A stretch of 64,000 nt of DNA from Subdoligranulum sp. GTDB taxonomy: Bacteria > Bacillota > Clostridia > Oscillospirales > Ruminococcaceae. The position numbers and the translations under genes are program-made. Positions within the stretch are counted from its first letter, which is position 1; every line of letters starts with the position of its first letter. Shown here piece by piece: positions 8,312 through 15,543 of the stretch. The stretch lies in NCBI GenBank assembly GCA_004555405.1, contig SFIE01000004.1, positions 1-64,000 of the forward strand, written 5' to 3'. The notes below the pieces were generated by a model. It was not told the origin of the DNA, searched no databases, and was given only the letters and a program-made list of their open reading frames with translations.

Positions 8312-9775
8312 TTAAAACTGAAAATAAATAAAGGCTGCCGCATCATACAAGGGGCCCCAAATGCCGAACACCAGCACAGCCATTACGCCGGCCCACAACA
8401 CGGCGCCCACCGCCAACGGCCCTTTTTGCATAAGCTCTTTTCGCAGATGGCGGCCTTTTTCATGCTGCACATCCACCCAAAACAGCAGCAGCGCCGCCAA
8501 AACAAGCAGCCAGAACTGTGCGCGGTCAAGGCCCATCGAATACAGAGTCACGCCATCCACCAGAGCCCACGCATTGGGCTTCAGCAGAATATTTTTCAAA
8601 AATGCAATGGCTTCTCCGCAGCGGTTTGCGCGGAAAAACACCCATGCCGCCGCCACCAGCACAAAGGTGCCCGCCCGGCAGCCAAAACCTGCCGCACGCC
8701 GCGGTTTTCCGGCATTGATTTTGTCAGCGAGTTTATTTTTCAGCAAACCGGCCAGCTGATACACACCGTGTACGCCGCCCCACACCACATAATGCCATGC
8801 CGCACCGTGCCAAAGGCCGCTCACCAAAAATACGATCATCAGATTTATGCATTTGCGCAGGGTTCCCTTGCGGTTGCCGCCCAGCGGAATGTACAAATAA
8901 TCCCGCAGCCAGCTGGACAGGCTGATGTGCCATCTGCGCCAGAAATCCGCAATATTTTCTGCCAGGTAAGGCTGGCGAAAATTTTGCATCAGTTCAAATC
9001 CCATCACCTGCGCCGCACCAATGGCAATATGGCTGTAGCCGCCGAAATCCGTGTAGATCTGCAGCGTAAACATCAGCATTGCCACGATCAGCTCTGTGCT
9101 GCCATAGACAGCGTAGTTGTTGAAAACCATGTCCGCCAGAACGGCCGCACGGTCCGCAATGACAAGCTTTTCAAAAAAGCCCCACAGCATCAGCATCAAG
9201 CCGTTTTTTACACGCTGGTAATCAAAATGATGCTCCTCACTCATTTGGCCCAGCAAATGCGAGCTGCGCTCGATGGGGCCTGCCACCAGCTGCGGGAAAA
9301 AGCTGACGAACAGCGCATAGCGAACAAAGCTTTTTTCTGCTTTTACATCGCCCCGGTAAACATCCATGGTGTAGCTCAGGGCCTGAAATGTATAAAAGCT
9401 GATGCCCACCGGCAGCAAAAGGCTGAACGATGGTTCCTGTATCGTGATATGCAGCCGCGCCGCAATGCCCGCAATGGTGTTCATGGCAAAGCCGAAATAT
9501 TTGAACACGAACAAAATGCTCAGATTAATAGCAAAGCTTGCACCCACCCACATTTTTTTCCTTGCGGCTTTTGCCGTGCGGCTGATCAGCAGCCCGCTCG
9601 CGTAGGTGACCAGCGTACTTGCCAGCAAAAGCAGCAGATATTTTGCACTCCAGCAGGCATAAAAATAATAGCTGGCCGCCAGCAGAAACAAGGGCCTGCA
9701 CTTTTGCGGGATCACAAAGAACACCGCTGTTACCAGCGGAAAAAACACCAGAAAAGAAATTGAATTAAACAGCAT
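8312..9775 (-). CDS. MBOAT-family O-acyltransferase (AlgI/DltB-like)
   Basis: 487 aa polytopic membrane protein of the MBOAT family. The hallmark region GLWHGAAWHYVVWGGVHG near residue 325 carries the conserved catalytic His; upstream are SFYTFQALSYTMDVYRG and FPQLVAGPIER, both typical of AlgI-like members. It would take acyl groups from a cytoplasmic donor and pass them to the SGNH protein encoded next. AAAGGAA precedes the ATG, and a promoter lies at 9811-9839. The acceptor could be a surface polysaccharide such as the one encoded at 39-64 kb or a teichoic acid, but nothing in the sequence decides this. Confidence 0.92.
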   Translation of the reverse strand: MLFNSISFLVFFPLVTAVFFVIPQKCRPLFLLAASYYFYACWSAKYLLLLLASTLVTYASGLLISRTAKAARKKMWVGASFAINLSILFVFKYFGFAMNTIAGIAARLHITIQEPSFSLLLPVGISFYTFQALSYTMDVYRGDVKAEKSFVRYALFVSFFPQLVAGPIERSSHLLGQMSEEHHFDYQRVKNGLMLMLWGFFEKLVIADRAAVLADMVFNNYAVYGSTELIVAMLMFTLQIYTDFGGYSHIAIGAAQVMGFELMQNFRQPYLAENIADFWRRWHISLSSWLRDYLYIPLGGNRKGTLRKCINLMIVFLVSGLWHGAAWHYVVWGGVHGVYQLAGLLKNKLADKINAGKPRRAAGFGCRAGTFVLVAAAWVFFRANRCGEAIAFLKNILLKPNAWALVDGVTLYSMGLDRAQFWLLVLAALLLFWVDVQHEKGRHLRKELMQKGPLAVGAVLWAGVMAVLVFGIWGPLYDAAAFIYFQF

Positions 9776-9810
9776 TTTCTAATTCCTTTCGACAAAACTG
9801 CTCAGTATAT

Positions 9811-9839
9811 GTTATATCATTCTCAGCCGTTTTTTTCAA
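9811..9839 (-). promoter_or_regulatory. Promoter of MBOAT-SGNH operon
   Basis: Minus-strand -35 TTGAAA (9834-9839) and -10 TATAAC (9811-9816), spacing 17. A second -10-like TATACT overlaps just downstream. It lies between the glyQS terminator and the MBOAT start. Confidence 0.65.
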
Positions 9840-9850
9840 TCTTTTCCGCC

Positions 9851-9892
9851 GCAAAACAATCGGGCTGTGCCGAAATGTTCCGGCACAGCCCG
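9851..9892 (-). terminator. Terminator of glyQS
   Basis: Nearly perfect inverted repeat CGGGCTGTGCCG / CGGCACAGCCCG with a short loop at 9861-9892, followed on the minus strand by ATTGTTTTG. It lies about 40 bases past the glycyl-tRNA synthetase stop. Confidence 0.8.
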
Positions 9893-9930
9893 ATTCAGGG
9901 TTCTTTTTTGTTTTACAGCTTGATTTCGGC

Positions 9931-11346
9931 TTAGAACTCGATCTTCTTTTCGATGTAAGCCTTCAGCTCGCTGATGGGCATACGCACCTGCTCCATGGTG
10001 TCGCGGTCACGCACGGTCACGCAGCCGTCGCCCTCTTTTTCTGCATCGCCCACGGTATCAAAGTCCACGGTGATGCACAGAGGCGTGCCGATCTCATCCT
10101 GACGGCGATAACGCTTGCCGATGGAACCGGCATCGTCAAAGTCCACCATAAAGTACTTGCTCAGCTCGTTGCGGATCTCAGCAGCCTTGTCGCTCAGCTT
10201 CTTGGAAAGCGGCAGCACAGCGCACTTGTAGGGTGCCAGGAAGGGGTGCAGGCGCAGCACGGTGCGGATATCCTCTTTGCCCTTGCTGTCGGTGAGATGC
10301 TCTTCATCGTATGCCTCGCACAGGAATGCCAGGGCCACACGGTCAGCACCCAGAGAGGGCTCGATAACATAGGGGATGTAATGCTCGTTGGTTTCGGGAT
10401 CGAAGTATTCCAGGTTCTTGCCCGAAGCCTCCTGATGGCGGCCCAGATCGTAGTTGGTGCGGTCGGCAATGCCCCACAGTTCGCCCCAATCGGTAAACGG
10501 GAAGGCGTACTCGATATCGGTGGTAGCGCGGCTGTAGAAAGCCAGCTCGGCGGGCTCATGGTCACGCAGGCGCAGGTTTTCCTCCTGAATGCCCAGGCTC
10601 AGCAGCCACTGTTTGCAGAAGTCTTTCCAATAGGCAAACCATTCCAGATCGGTGCCGGGCTTGCAGAAGAACTCGCATTCCATCTGCTCAAACTCACGGG
10701 TACGGAAGGTAAAGTTGCCGGGGGTGATCTCGTTGCGGAAAGCCTTGCCTACCTGGCACACACCAAAGGGCAGCTTGCGGCGGGTGGTGCGCTGAATGTT
10801 GGCAAAGTTCACAAAAATGCCCTGTGCGGTTTCGGGGCGCAGATAGCAGGTGCTGGAGGAATCCTCGGTCACGCCGATGGCCGTTTTGAACATCAGGTTA
10901 AACTTGCGGATGGGGGTGAAATCATGCTTGCCGCACACGGGGCACACGATCTCGCTGTGATCGGCAATGTACTGATCCATTTCCTCAAAGGTCATGGCGT
11001 CCACATTCGCGCTGTTGTCGCAGGCTTCGATCAGCTTATCGGCACGATGGCGGGCCTTGCAGGCACGGCAGTCCAGCAAAGGATCGCTGAACGAGGATAC
11101 ATGGCCGGTGGTGATCCAGGTTTGCGGGTTCATGATGATGGCTGCATCCAAACCCACATTCAATCCGGATTCCTGCACGAACTTTTTCATCCATGCCTTT
11201 TTCACATTGTTCTTAAATTCCACACCCAGAGGGCCGTAGTCCCAGCTGTTGGCCAGGCCGCCGTAAATCTCGCTGCCGGGGTACACAAAGCCGCGGTTCT
11301 TGCAAAGACTTACGATCATATCCAAGGTTTTTTCGCTGTTTTTCAT
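9931..11346 (-). CDS. glyQS: Glycyl-tRNA synthetase, single-chain type
   Basis: Class II aminoacyl-tRNA synthetase of the dimeric eukaryote/archaea-like kind, charging tRNA-Gly. The 471 aa protein begins with KNRGFVYPGSEIYGG and contains WDYGPLG (motif 1 region), RPETAQGIFVNF (motif 2 region) and EPSLGADR (motif 3), followed by the C-terminal anticodon-binding domain. The insertion includes paired Cys motifs (CRAC and CPVC). The upstream in-frame extension is rejected because the ATG at 11344-11346 has AGGAG just before it. Its promoter is at 11446-11474. I saw no T-box leader in the roughly 95-base 5' UTR. Confidence 0.96.
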   Translation of the reverse strand: MKNSEKTLDMIVSLCKNRGFVYPGSEIYGGLANSWDYGPLGVEFKNNVKKAWMKKFVQESGLNVGLDAAIIMNPQTWITTGHVSSFSDPLLDCRACKARHRADKLIEACDNSANVDAMTFEEMDQYIADHSEIVCPVCGKHDFTPIRKFNLMFKTAIGVTEDSSSTCYLRPETAQGIFVNFANIQRTTRRKLPFGVCQVGKAFRNEITPGNFTFRTREFEQMECEFFCKPGTDLEWFAYWKDFCKQWLLSLGIQEENLRLRDHEPAELAFYSRATTDIEYAFPFTDWGELWGIADRTNYDLGRHQEASGKNLEYFDPETNEHYIPYVIEPSLGADRVALAFLCEAYDEEHLTDSKGKEDIRTVLRLHPFLAPYKCAVLPLSKKLSDKAAEIRNELSKYFMVDFDDAGSIGKRYRRQDEIGTPLCITVDFDTVGDAEKEGDGCVTVRDRDTMEQVRMPISELKAYIEKKIEF

Positions 11347-11445
11347 TTTTTTCTCCTCACTGCACGGCTGGCTGCCGCACCGAAATTGATAATGGTTTTC
11401 GGGGCATGGCATGATCTGCCGCCCCAAAAAGCTAACATAAAAGAT

Positions 11446-11474
11446 AGTATAGCACACTCTTTATGCCCGGGCAA
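11446..11474 (-). promoter_or_regulatory. Promoter of glyQS
   Basis: Minus-strand -35 TTGCCC (11469-11474), 17-base spacer, -10 TATACT (11446-11451). It lies back to back with the Rrf2-gene promoter at 11539-11567. Confidence 0.6.
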
Positions 11475-11538
11475 CCGCCAAACGATATTTTTCGCCGGTT
11501 TTATGCCGCCCCGGCGGGTGCTTTGCCCAAAGCTTTGT

Positions 11539-11567
11539 TTGAAACCTGCTTTGAAAAGTGCTATACT
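11539..11567 (+). promoter_or_regulatory. Promoter of Rrf2-family regulator
   Basis: Plus-strand -35 TTGAAA (11539-11544), 17-base spacer, -10 TATACT (11562-11567). The operator-like GTAGGAATT sequence found at the iscS promoter is not visible here, so autoregulation is not supported by the sequence. Confidence 0.65.
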
Positions 11568-11633
11568 ATGAAAATAATCAACAGGGGCTGCGAAGTGCAG
11601 CCCGGAAAAACAGACAAAGGAAGTTGCTGTTCT

Positions 11634-12065
11634 ATGAAATTTTCCACAAAAGGCCGCTATGCGCTGCGGCTGATGGTCGAGCTTGCAGGCCACGACCCCA
11701 ACGAAAATGTGCCGCTGAAGGAGATCGGCGCCAGCCAGCAGATCAGCGTGAAATATCTGGAGCAGATCATCACCGGGCTTTCCCGCGCGGGCCTTGTAAA
11801 AGCCGGGCGCGGCAGCCAGGGCGGCTATCGGCTCACCCGCAAGCCCTGCGAGTATACCGCAGGTGAGATCCTGCGCGCCATGGAGGGCAGCCTTGCTCCC
11901 ATTCCCTGTCTGGACGGCGAGGAAAACCTTTGTCCCAACAGCGGCAGCTGCTTTACCCTGCCGTTTTGGAGCGGCCTTGGCAAGGTGATCGATCAGTATG
12001 TTGACAGCATCACCCTGGAGGATCTGTATCAGCAAACCATGAATACGCCCGGCGCGGCACTGTGA
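11634..12065 (+). CDS. Rrf2-family regulator, IscR-like
   Basis: 143 aa Rrf2-family transcription factor. The N-terminal winged helix runs MKFSTKGRYALRLM through the recognition region (SVKYLEQII, GSQGGYRL). The C-terminal half holds three Cys spaced C-x7-C-x5-C (around residues 92-107), the pattern that binds an Fe-S cluster in IscR-type members. The start is the ATG at 11634 with AAGGAAG upstream; the longer frame has no family similarity. The iscS-iscU operon 2 kb away carries a matching operator, so its probable job is Fe-S or sulfur-responsive control of that operon. CymR-type cysteine regulation is the alternative. Confidence 0.9.
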   Translation: MKFSTKGRYALRLMVELAGHDPNENVPLKEIGASQQISVKYLEQIITGLSRAGLVKAGRGSQGGYRLTRKPCEYTAGEILRAMEGSLAPIPCLDGEENLCPNSGSCFTLPFWSGLGKVIDQYVDSITLEDLYQQTMNTPGAAL

Positions 12066-12070
12066 GCATC

Positions 12071-12115
12071 TTCCAAAAACGGCACAGCTGAAATTTCAGC
12101 TGTGCCGTTTGATTT
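12071..12115. terminator. Bidirectional terminator, Rrf2 gene / aroD
   Basis: Perfect inverted repeat AAACGGCACAGCTG / CAGCTGTGCCGTTT with an AAATTT loop (about 12077-12110), flanked by T-rich sequence on both strands. It separates two converging genes. Confidence 0.85.
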
Positions 12116-12126
12116 TATCTGATTTT

Positions 12127-12888
12127 TCAGCACGAGGTGTGCAGGGTCTGCAAAGCGTTTCGCAGCCGCTCCACCGGGATCTGCCCGGGTGCGCTCACCT
12201 GCCCCACCGCGCCGAAGGTCATGGCCGAGCCAAAAGCCTCGCCGCTCAGGCGGCTGATCACACCGGCCGGACCCATGCTCATGGTGATAATGGGGCGATC
12301 GGCATATTTTGTATACATTTCCTGTGTGGCATCCAGCAGGGTGATCACATCGGCCTTGCTTTGGGGCATCACAGCGATCTTGGGAATATCGGCTCCCATA
12401 TCCTGCATTTTGCGCAGTCGGTAAAGCAGATCCGCCTTATCGGGCGTTTTTTCAAATTCGTGGTTCGAGCCCACCACCGCCACCCCGGCGGCATGAATGT
12501 TGGCGATATTTTCGCGCACCAATTCCTCGCCCGCGAAAATTTCCACATCGATCAGATCCACATATCCGCTTTCGGCCACTGCCTTGTTGAGCGCGGTGTA
12601 ATTTTCCGGCGAAATGCTCTGCTCGCCGCCCTCACGGGCTGTGCGGAAGGTAAACAGGATCGGCGTTTCCCCCAAAGCTGCGCGCAAAGCCCCGGCAACC
12701 TCCAGAACCTTGCCGATGTCCAGAGCGTGCTCGTAAAAATCCACGCGCCATTCCACAACATCATAGGTATAATACTTCAGTTCGTCTGCCTTATCCAGAA
12801 TTTGCTGCATGGTTTTGCCCACGATCGGAACAATGATCTTGGGTGCGCCTTCGCCCACCACCAGATCACGAATTTTCAGGGTGTTCAT
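12127..12888 (-). CDS. aroD: Type I 3-dehydroquinate dehydratase
   Basis: Shikimate-pathway enzyme converting 3-dehydroquinate to 3-dehydroshikimate through a Schiff base. The 253 aa length matches the family. Visible are the substrate-binding EWRVD, the general base His in GSNHEFEKTP, the Schiff-base Lys in IPKIAVMP, and SAPGQIP near the end. The ATG at 12886-12888 has AAGGAAG upstream and begins the conserved region; the longer frame starts inside the MITE-like repeat and is rejected. The gene stands alone, not in an aro operon, and its promoter is separated from the start codon by that repeat. Confidence 0.95.
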   Translation of the reverse strand: MNTLKIRDLVVGEGAPKIIVPIVGKTMQQILDKADELKYYTYDVVEWRVDFYEHALDIGKVLEVAGALRAALGETPILFTFRTAREGGEQSISPENYTALNKAVAESGYVDLIDVEIFAGEELVRENIANIHAAGVAVVGSNHEFEKTPDKADLLYRLRKMQDMGADIPKIAVMPQSKADVITLLDATQEMYTKYADRPIITMSMGPAGVISRLSGEAFGSAMTFGAVGQVSAPGQIPVERLRNALQTLHTSC

Positions 12889-12919
12889 ACGCGATGCTTC
12901 CTTTCCTGTTTTTCTTTTG

Positions 12920-13091
12920 GGCAATACCGCATAATTCTAAGTGCCAATACGGTGAGCGAGGAACGGCAGATGCTAAGCCAAAAGCGCAGATAATACTTTG
13001 TGTATTATCGAGTATTTTGGGGGCGCAGATGCCGTGCCGCAGCCGCCGGAGCGCCGCTTAAGCCGCAAGGCGGGAATTGTGCGGTGTTGCC
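12920..13091. repeat. MITE-like repeat, copy 2 (complete)
   Basis: 172-base element. The left end GGCAATACCGCATAATTC and the complement of the right end, GGCAACACCGCACAATTC, agree at 16 of 18 positions, so it has terminal inverted repeats but encodes no protein. Inside it, AATACT can pair either with AGTATT or, shifted by one base, within ATAATAC/GTATTAT, giving two competing stems. Related copies are at 86-178 and 61571-61670. It lies between the aroD promoter and its ribosome binding site. No convincing target-site duplication was found. Confidence 0.85.
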
Positions 13092-13129
13092 TTTACATTT
13101 GGCCTTTTTAACACTTTCCCTGTGGCCAT

Positions 13130-13159
13130 AGAATAGCACTTTCTGAGCGGCATAGTCAA
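13130..13159 (-). promoter_or_regulatory. Promoter of aroD
   Basis: Minus-strand -35 TTGACT (13154-13159), 18-base spacer, -10 TATTCT (13130-13135). A transcript from here would cross the whole repeat at 12920-13091 before reaching aroD. The rest of the 373-base gap between aroD and the rhodanese gene holds only that repeat and the terminator at 13208-13247. Confidence 0.6.
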
Positions 13160-13207
13160 CCGATTTTAATAAAAATTCCATGAAATCCCGCACGGCATCG
13201 GCACGGA

Positions 13208-13247
13208 TAAAAAATGCCCGGCACTTTACCAAAAAATGTGCCGGGTA
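13208..13247 (-). terminator. Terminator of iscS-iscU-rhodanese operon
   Basis: Inverted repeat CCCGGCAC / GTGCCGGG (13217-13224 and 13238-13245) with extended A-T pairing, followed on the minus strand by CATTTTTTATCC. It lies 15 bases after the rhodanese stop codon. Confidence 0.85.
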
Positions 13248-13261
13248 TTTTTGTGTTTGCA

Positions 13262-13573
13262 TCAGGTATATTCCAGCTCGTAGGGCCAGTACATCACACC
13301 GCCCATATCCAGCAGGGCGGTATAGCCCATGCTTTCCAGCTTTACGGCTGCCATAGCGCTGCGCACACCGCTGCGGCAATACAACACCAGCGGGGCGGCC
13401 CGATTTGGCAGCACCTGGGCTGCGCGGGTCTCGATCTCCCCTAAGGGCAGATTGATCGCACCGGCAACATGGCCGCCCGCAAATTCATCGGGCTGGCGAA
13501 CATCCACAGGCGTGGCCTTGCCGCCATCAAACAGGCGGGCAGCCTGTGCGGCGGTAATACGAGGGATCGACAT
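13262..13573 (-). CDS. Rhodanese-domain protein
   Basis: 103 aa single rhodanese domain (sulfurtransferase fold). It has the entry motif TPVDVRQPDEFAGGHVAGAINLP and the active-site loop VLYCRSGVRS with the catalytic Cys; length fits GlpE/PspE-like proteins. The start is chosen at 13571-13573 because AAGGAGG lies 7 bases before it; an ATG seven codons earlier is less likely. It follows iscU by 57 bases and probably completes the iscS-iscU operon, so a sulfur-relay role beside the cysteine desulfurase is a reasonable inference. Confidence 0.9.
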   Translation of the reverse strand: MSIPRITAAQAARLFDGGKATPVDVRQPDEFAGGHVAGAINLPLGEIETRAAQVLPNRAAPLVLYCRSGVRSAMAAVKLESMGYTALLDMGGVMYWPYELEYT

Positions 13574-13630
13574 GGCGTATCCTCCTTTTTTCATCAGCTT
13601 TTCCGCTGCACCGCCCGGTGTGCAAGTGGT

Positions 13631-14068
13631 TTAGTGTGCCGAACAGCTTTCACAGCTGGTTTCGATCTTGCCCACGAACGGTTCAGGGTCAATGCCCTGG
13701 CGGCGGTAGTAATCGGCCAAAGCCGCCTTCACAGCTTCCTCGGCCAGTACAGAACAGTGTACCTTGATGGGGGGCAATCCGTCAAGTGCTTCCACCACGG
13801 CCTTGTTGGTAAGCTTCAGGCATTCCTCGATGCTTTTGCCCTTGATCAGATCGGTAGCCATGCTGCTGGTGGCAATGGCCGCGCCGCAGCCAAAGGTCAT
13901 AAACTTGGCATCCACCACCATATTGTTTTCAATTTTCAGATACATGCGCATAATATCGCCGCACTTGGGGTTGCCCACCTCGCCCACGGCGTTTGCATCG
14001 GGCATTTCGCCCACATTGTGCGGATGTGCAAAATGCTCCATCACCTTTTCACTATACATACCTGCCAT
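13631..14068 (-). CDS. iscU: Fe-S cluster scaffold IscU/NifU-N type
   Basis: 145 aa scaffold on which Fe-S clusters are assembled before transfer to apoproteins. The three cluster-ligand Cys are in NPKCGD, FGCGAAIATSS and VHCSVLAEEA. The beginning, MYSEKVMEHFAHPHNVGE, is that of Clostridia-type NifU-like scaffolds. A short C-terminal tail adds CESC, which is outside the usual fold. The stop of iscS and the start of iscU overlap as TAATG, so the two are translationally coupled. Clostridial annotation often calls it nifU. Confidence 0.94.
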   Translation of the reverse strand: MAGMYSEKVMEHFAHPHNVGEMPDANAVGEVGNPKCGDIMRMYLKIENNMVVDAKFMTFGCGAAIATSSMATDLIKGKSIEECLKLTNKAVVEALDGLPPIKVHCSVLAEEAVKAALADYYRRQGIDPEPFVGKIETSCESCSAH

Positions 14069-15276
14069 TATTGCTTCTCTCCTTTCAGGCTGAACACGCG
14101 CGCCTTGCCCTCGCTTTGCAGCCACATACAGCTCATTGCACGGCGGCGGGGGATGATTTCTTCCAGAGTATCACAAAGATATTCAGCTTCCTGCATGGTG
14201 TTTTGGGGGCCAAAGGTAAAGCGCATACTGCCGTGGCCGATCTCTTCGGGCAAGCCGATAGAAAGCAGCACATGGCTGGGGTCAAGGCTGTCGCTGTTGC
14301 AGGCGCTGCCCGTGCTGGCGCAGATGCCGTGCATATCCAGATCCAGCAGAATGGTTTCGCCCTCCAGGCCCGGGAAGCTGATGTTGGCATTGCCGGGCAG
14401 GCGCTTATCACGCCCGCCGTTCAGGCGTGCCTGCGGAATGTTTTTCAGCACACGGTCGATCACATAATCCCGCAGCTTCTGCTCGTGCTCCATACGGGCG
14501 GGCAGGTTCTGCGTGGCGGCTTCCAGCGCTGCGCCAATGGCGGCAATGCCCGCCACATTTTCGGTGCCCGCACGGCGGCGTGACTCCTGCCCGCCGCCAT
14601 CCAGAAAGTTCCACGGCGAAATGCCCTTGCGGATATACAGCGCGCCGATGCCCTTGGGGGCATTGAATTTATGGCCGGACAGCGAAAGCATATCCACGCC
14701 CAACTCTTTTACATCCACAGGGATCGCGCCCACCGCCTGCACGGCATCGGTGTGGAACCAGATCTTATGCGCGTGCGCCACGGCAGCCAGCTCTTTGATG
14801 GGCTGAATGGTGCCGATCTCGTTGTTGGCCATCATAATGCTGATCAGCGCTGTGTCGGGGCGAATGGCCGCCTCCACATCCTCGGGGTGGATATAGCCCT
14901 CGCTGTCCGGCTTGATATAGCTCACTTCAAAGCCGATGCGTTCCAGCATGGCCATGCTGTGCAGAATGGCATGATGCTCAAATGCGCTGGTGATCAGGTG
15001 CTTTTTTCCTTGTGCTGCCAGCTTGAATGCTGTGCCCTTCACAGCCCAGTTGTCGGCCTCGCTGCCGCAGCCGGTAAAAAAGATCTCACCGGGATCGGCA
15101 TTCAGTGCCTTGGCCACCTGTGCGCGGCCGGTGTCTACCAGCTGCTTGGCTTCGTAGCCCACAGAATAGTGGCTGCTGGGATTGCCGCAAGGGCCGTCCA
15201 ACGCTTTATTCACGGCTGCCAATGCCTGCGGGCAGCAGGGGGTAGTGGCAGCGTTATCCAAATATACCAGTTTCAT
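14068..15276 (-). CDS. iscS: Cysteine desulfurase IscS/NifS
   Basis: PLP enzyme that takes sulfur from cysteine as a persulfide for Fe-S cluster assembly. The 402 aa protein has YLDNAATTP at the N-terminus, the PLP Lys in SLSGHKFNAPKG (near residue 200) and the persulfide Cys in STGSACNSD (near residue 325). The start at 15274-15276 follows AAAGGAAA; the in-frame extension of 26 residues is not family-like. It is the first gene of iscS-iscU-rhodanese, and its promoter carries an Rrf2-type operator. Confidence 0.96.
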   Translation of the reverse strand: MKLVYLDNAATTPCCPQALAAVNKALDGPCGNPSSHYSVGYEAKQLVDTGRAQVAKALNADPGEIFFTGCGSEADNWAVKGTAFKLAAQGKKHLITSAFEHHAILHSMAMLERIGFEVSYIKPDSEGYIHPEDVEAAIRPDTALISIMMANNEIGTIQPIKELAAVAHAHKIWFHTDAVQAVGAIPVDVKELGVDMLSLSGHKFNAPKGIGALYIRKGISPWNFLDGGGQESRRRAGTENVAGIAAIGAALEAATQNLPARMEHEQKLRDYVIDRVLKNIPQARLNGGRDKRLPGNANISFPGLEGETILLDLDMHGICASTGSACNSDSLDPSHVLLSIGLPEEIGHGSMRFTFGPQNTMQEAEYLCDTLEEIIPRRRAMSCMWLQSEGKARVFSLKGEKQ

Positions 15277-15361
15277 AGGCGTGTTTTCCTTTCCATCACA
15301 GTAAGCCGAAATGCCCGGCGAGCGGCACAGGCAGCCCGGCTTTGGATCCTCCATAAAAGTT

Positions 15362-15382
15362 TTCCTACTGCATTTGTAGGAA
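15362..15382. promoter_or_regulatory. Rrf2/CymR-like operator at iscS promoter
   Basis: Perfect inverted repeat TTCCTAC-7-GTAGGAA just downstream of the predicted transcription start. A second half-site, GGTAGGAATT, lies at 15411-15420, overlapping the -35 end of the spacer. Motifs of the AATTCCTAC type are known for Rrf2-family repressors of Firmicutes, and an Rrf2 gene with cluster-type Cys is 3.3 kb away. Confidence 0.65.
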
Positions 15383-15395
15383 TTCCTTCCCTATC

Positions 15396-15424
15396 AATAT
15401 ATACTATTCTGGTAGGAATTGCAA
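15396..15424 (-). promoter_or_regulatory. Promoter of iscS-iscU-rhodanese operon
   Basis: Minus-strand -35 TTGCAA (15419-15424), 17-base spacer, -10 TATATT (15396-15401). It is embedded between the operator-like half-site and the palindrome, an arrangement suited to repression. The remaining gap up to 15543 is A/T-rich with no further feature that I can support. Confidence 0.7.
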
Positions 15425-15543
15425 GTTTTTCATAAAAATATTTCCGATTTTTTTTCTGCTTTTCTGCTTCGACTCTTTTTTTGCTTTGCATCAAATAAAA
15501 TATCTTATGTTTTTGCATTTTTACAGAATGGATGTGACAGAAA

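Noticed and set aside
7325..9763. 812-residue plus-strand open frame across the MBOAT/SGNH genes
   Set aside because: It is a His/Gln-rich antisense shadow; the minus-strand genes carry clear family motifs.
11347..11445. T-box riboswitch before glycyl-tRNA synthetase
   Set aside because: The leader from the predicted start is only about 95 bases, with no T-box consensus, specifier stem or terminator.
13005..13379. Minus-strand open frame over the MITE-like repeat and the rhodanese 3' end
   Set aside because: It reads through a terminator and a repeat, has no family similarity and conflicts with the rhodanese gene frame.
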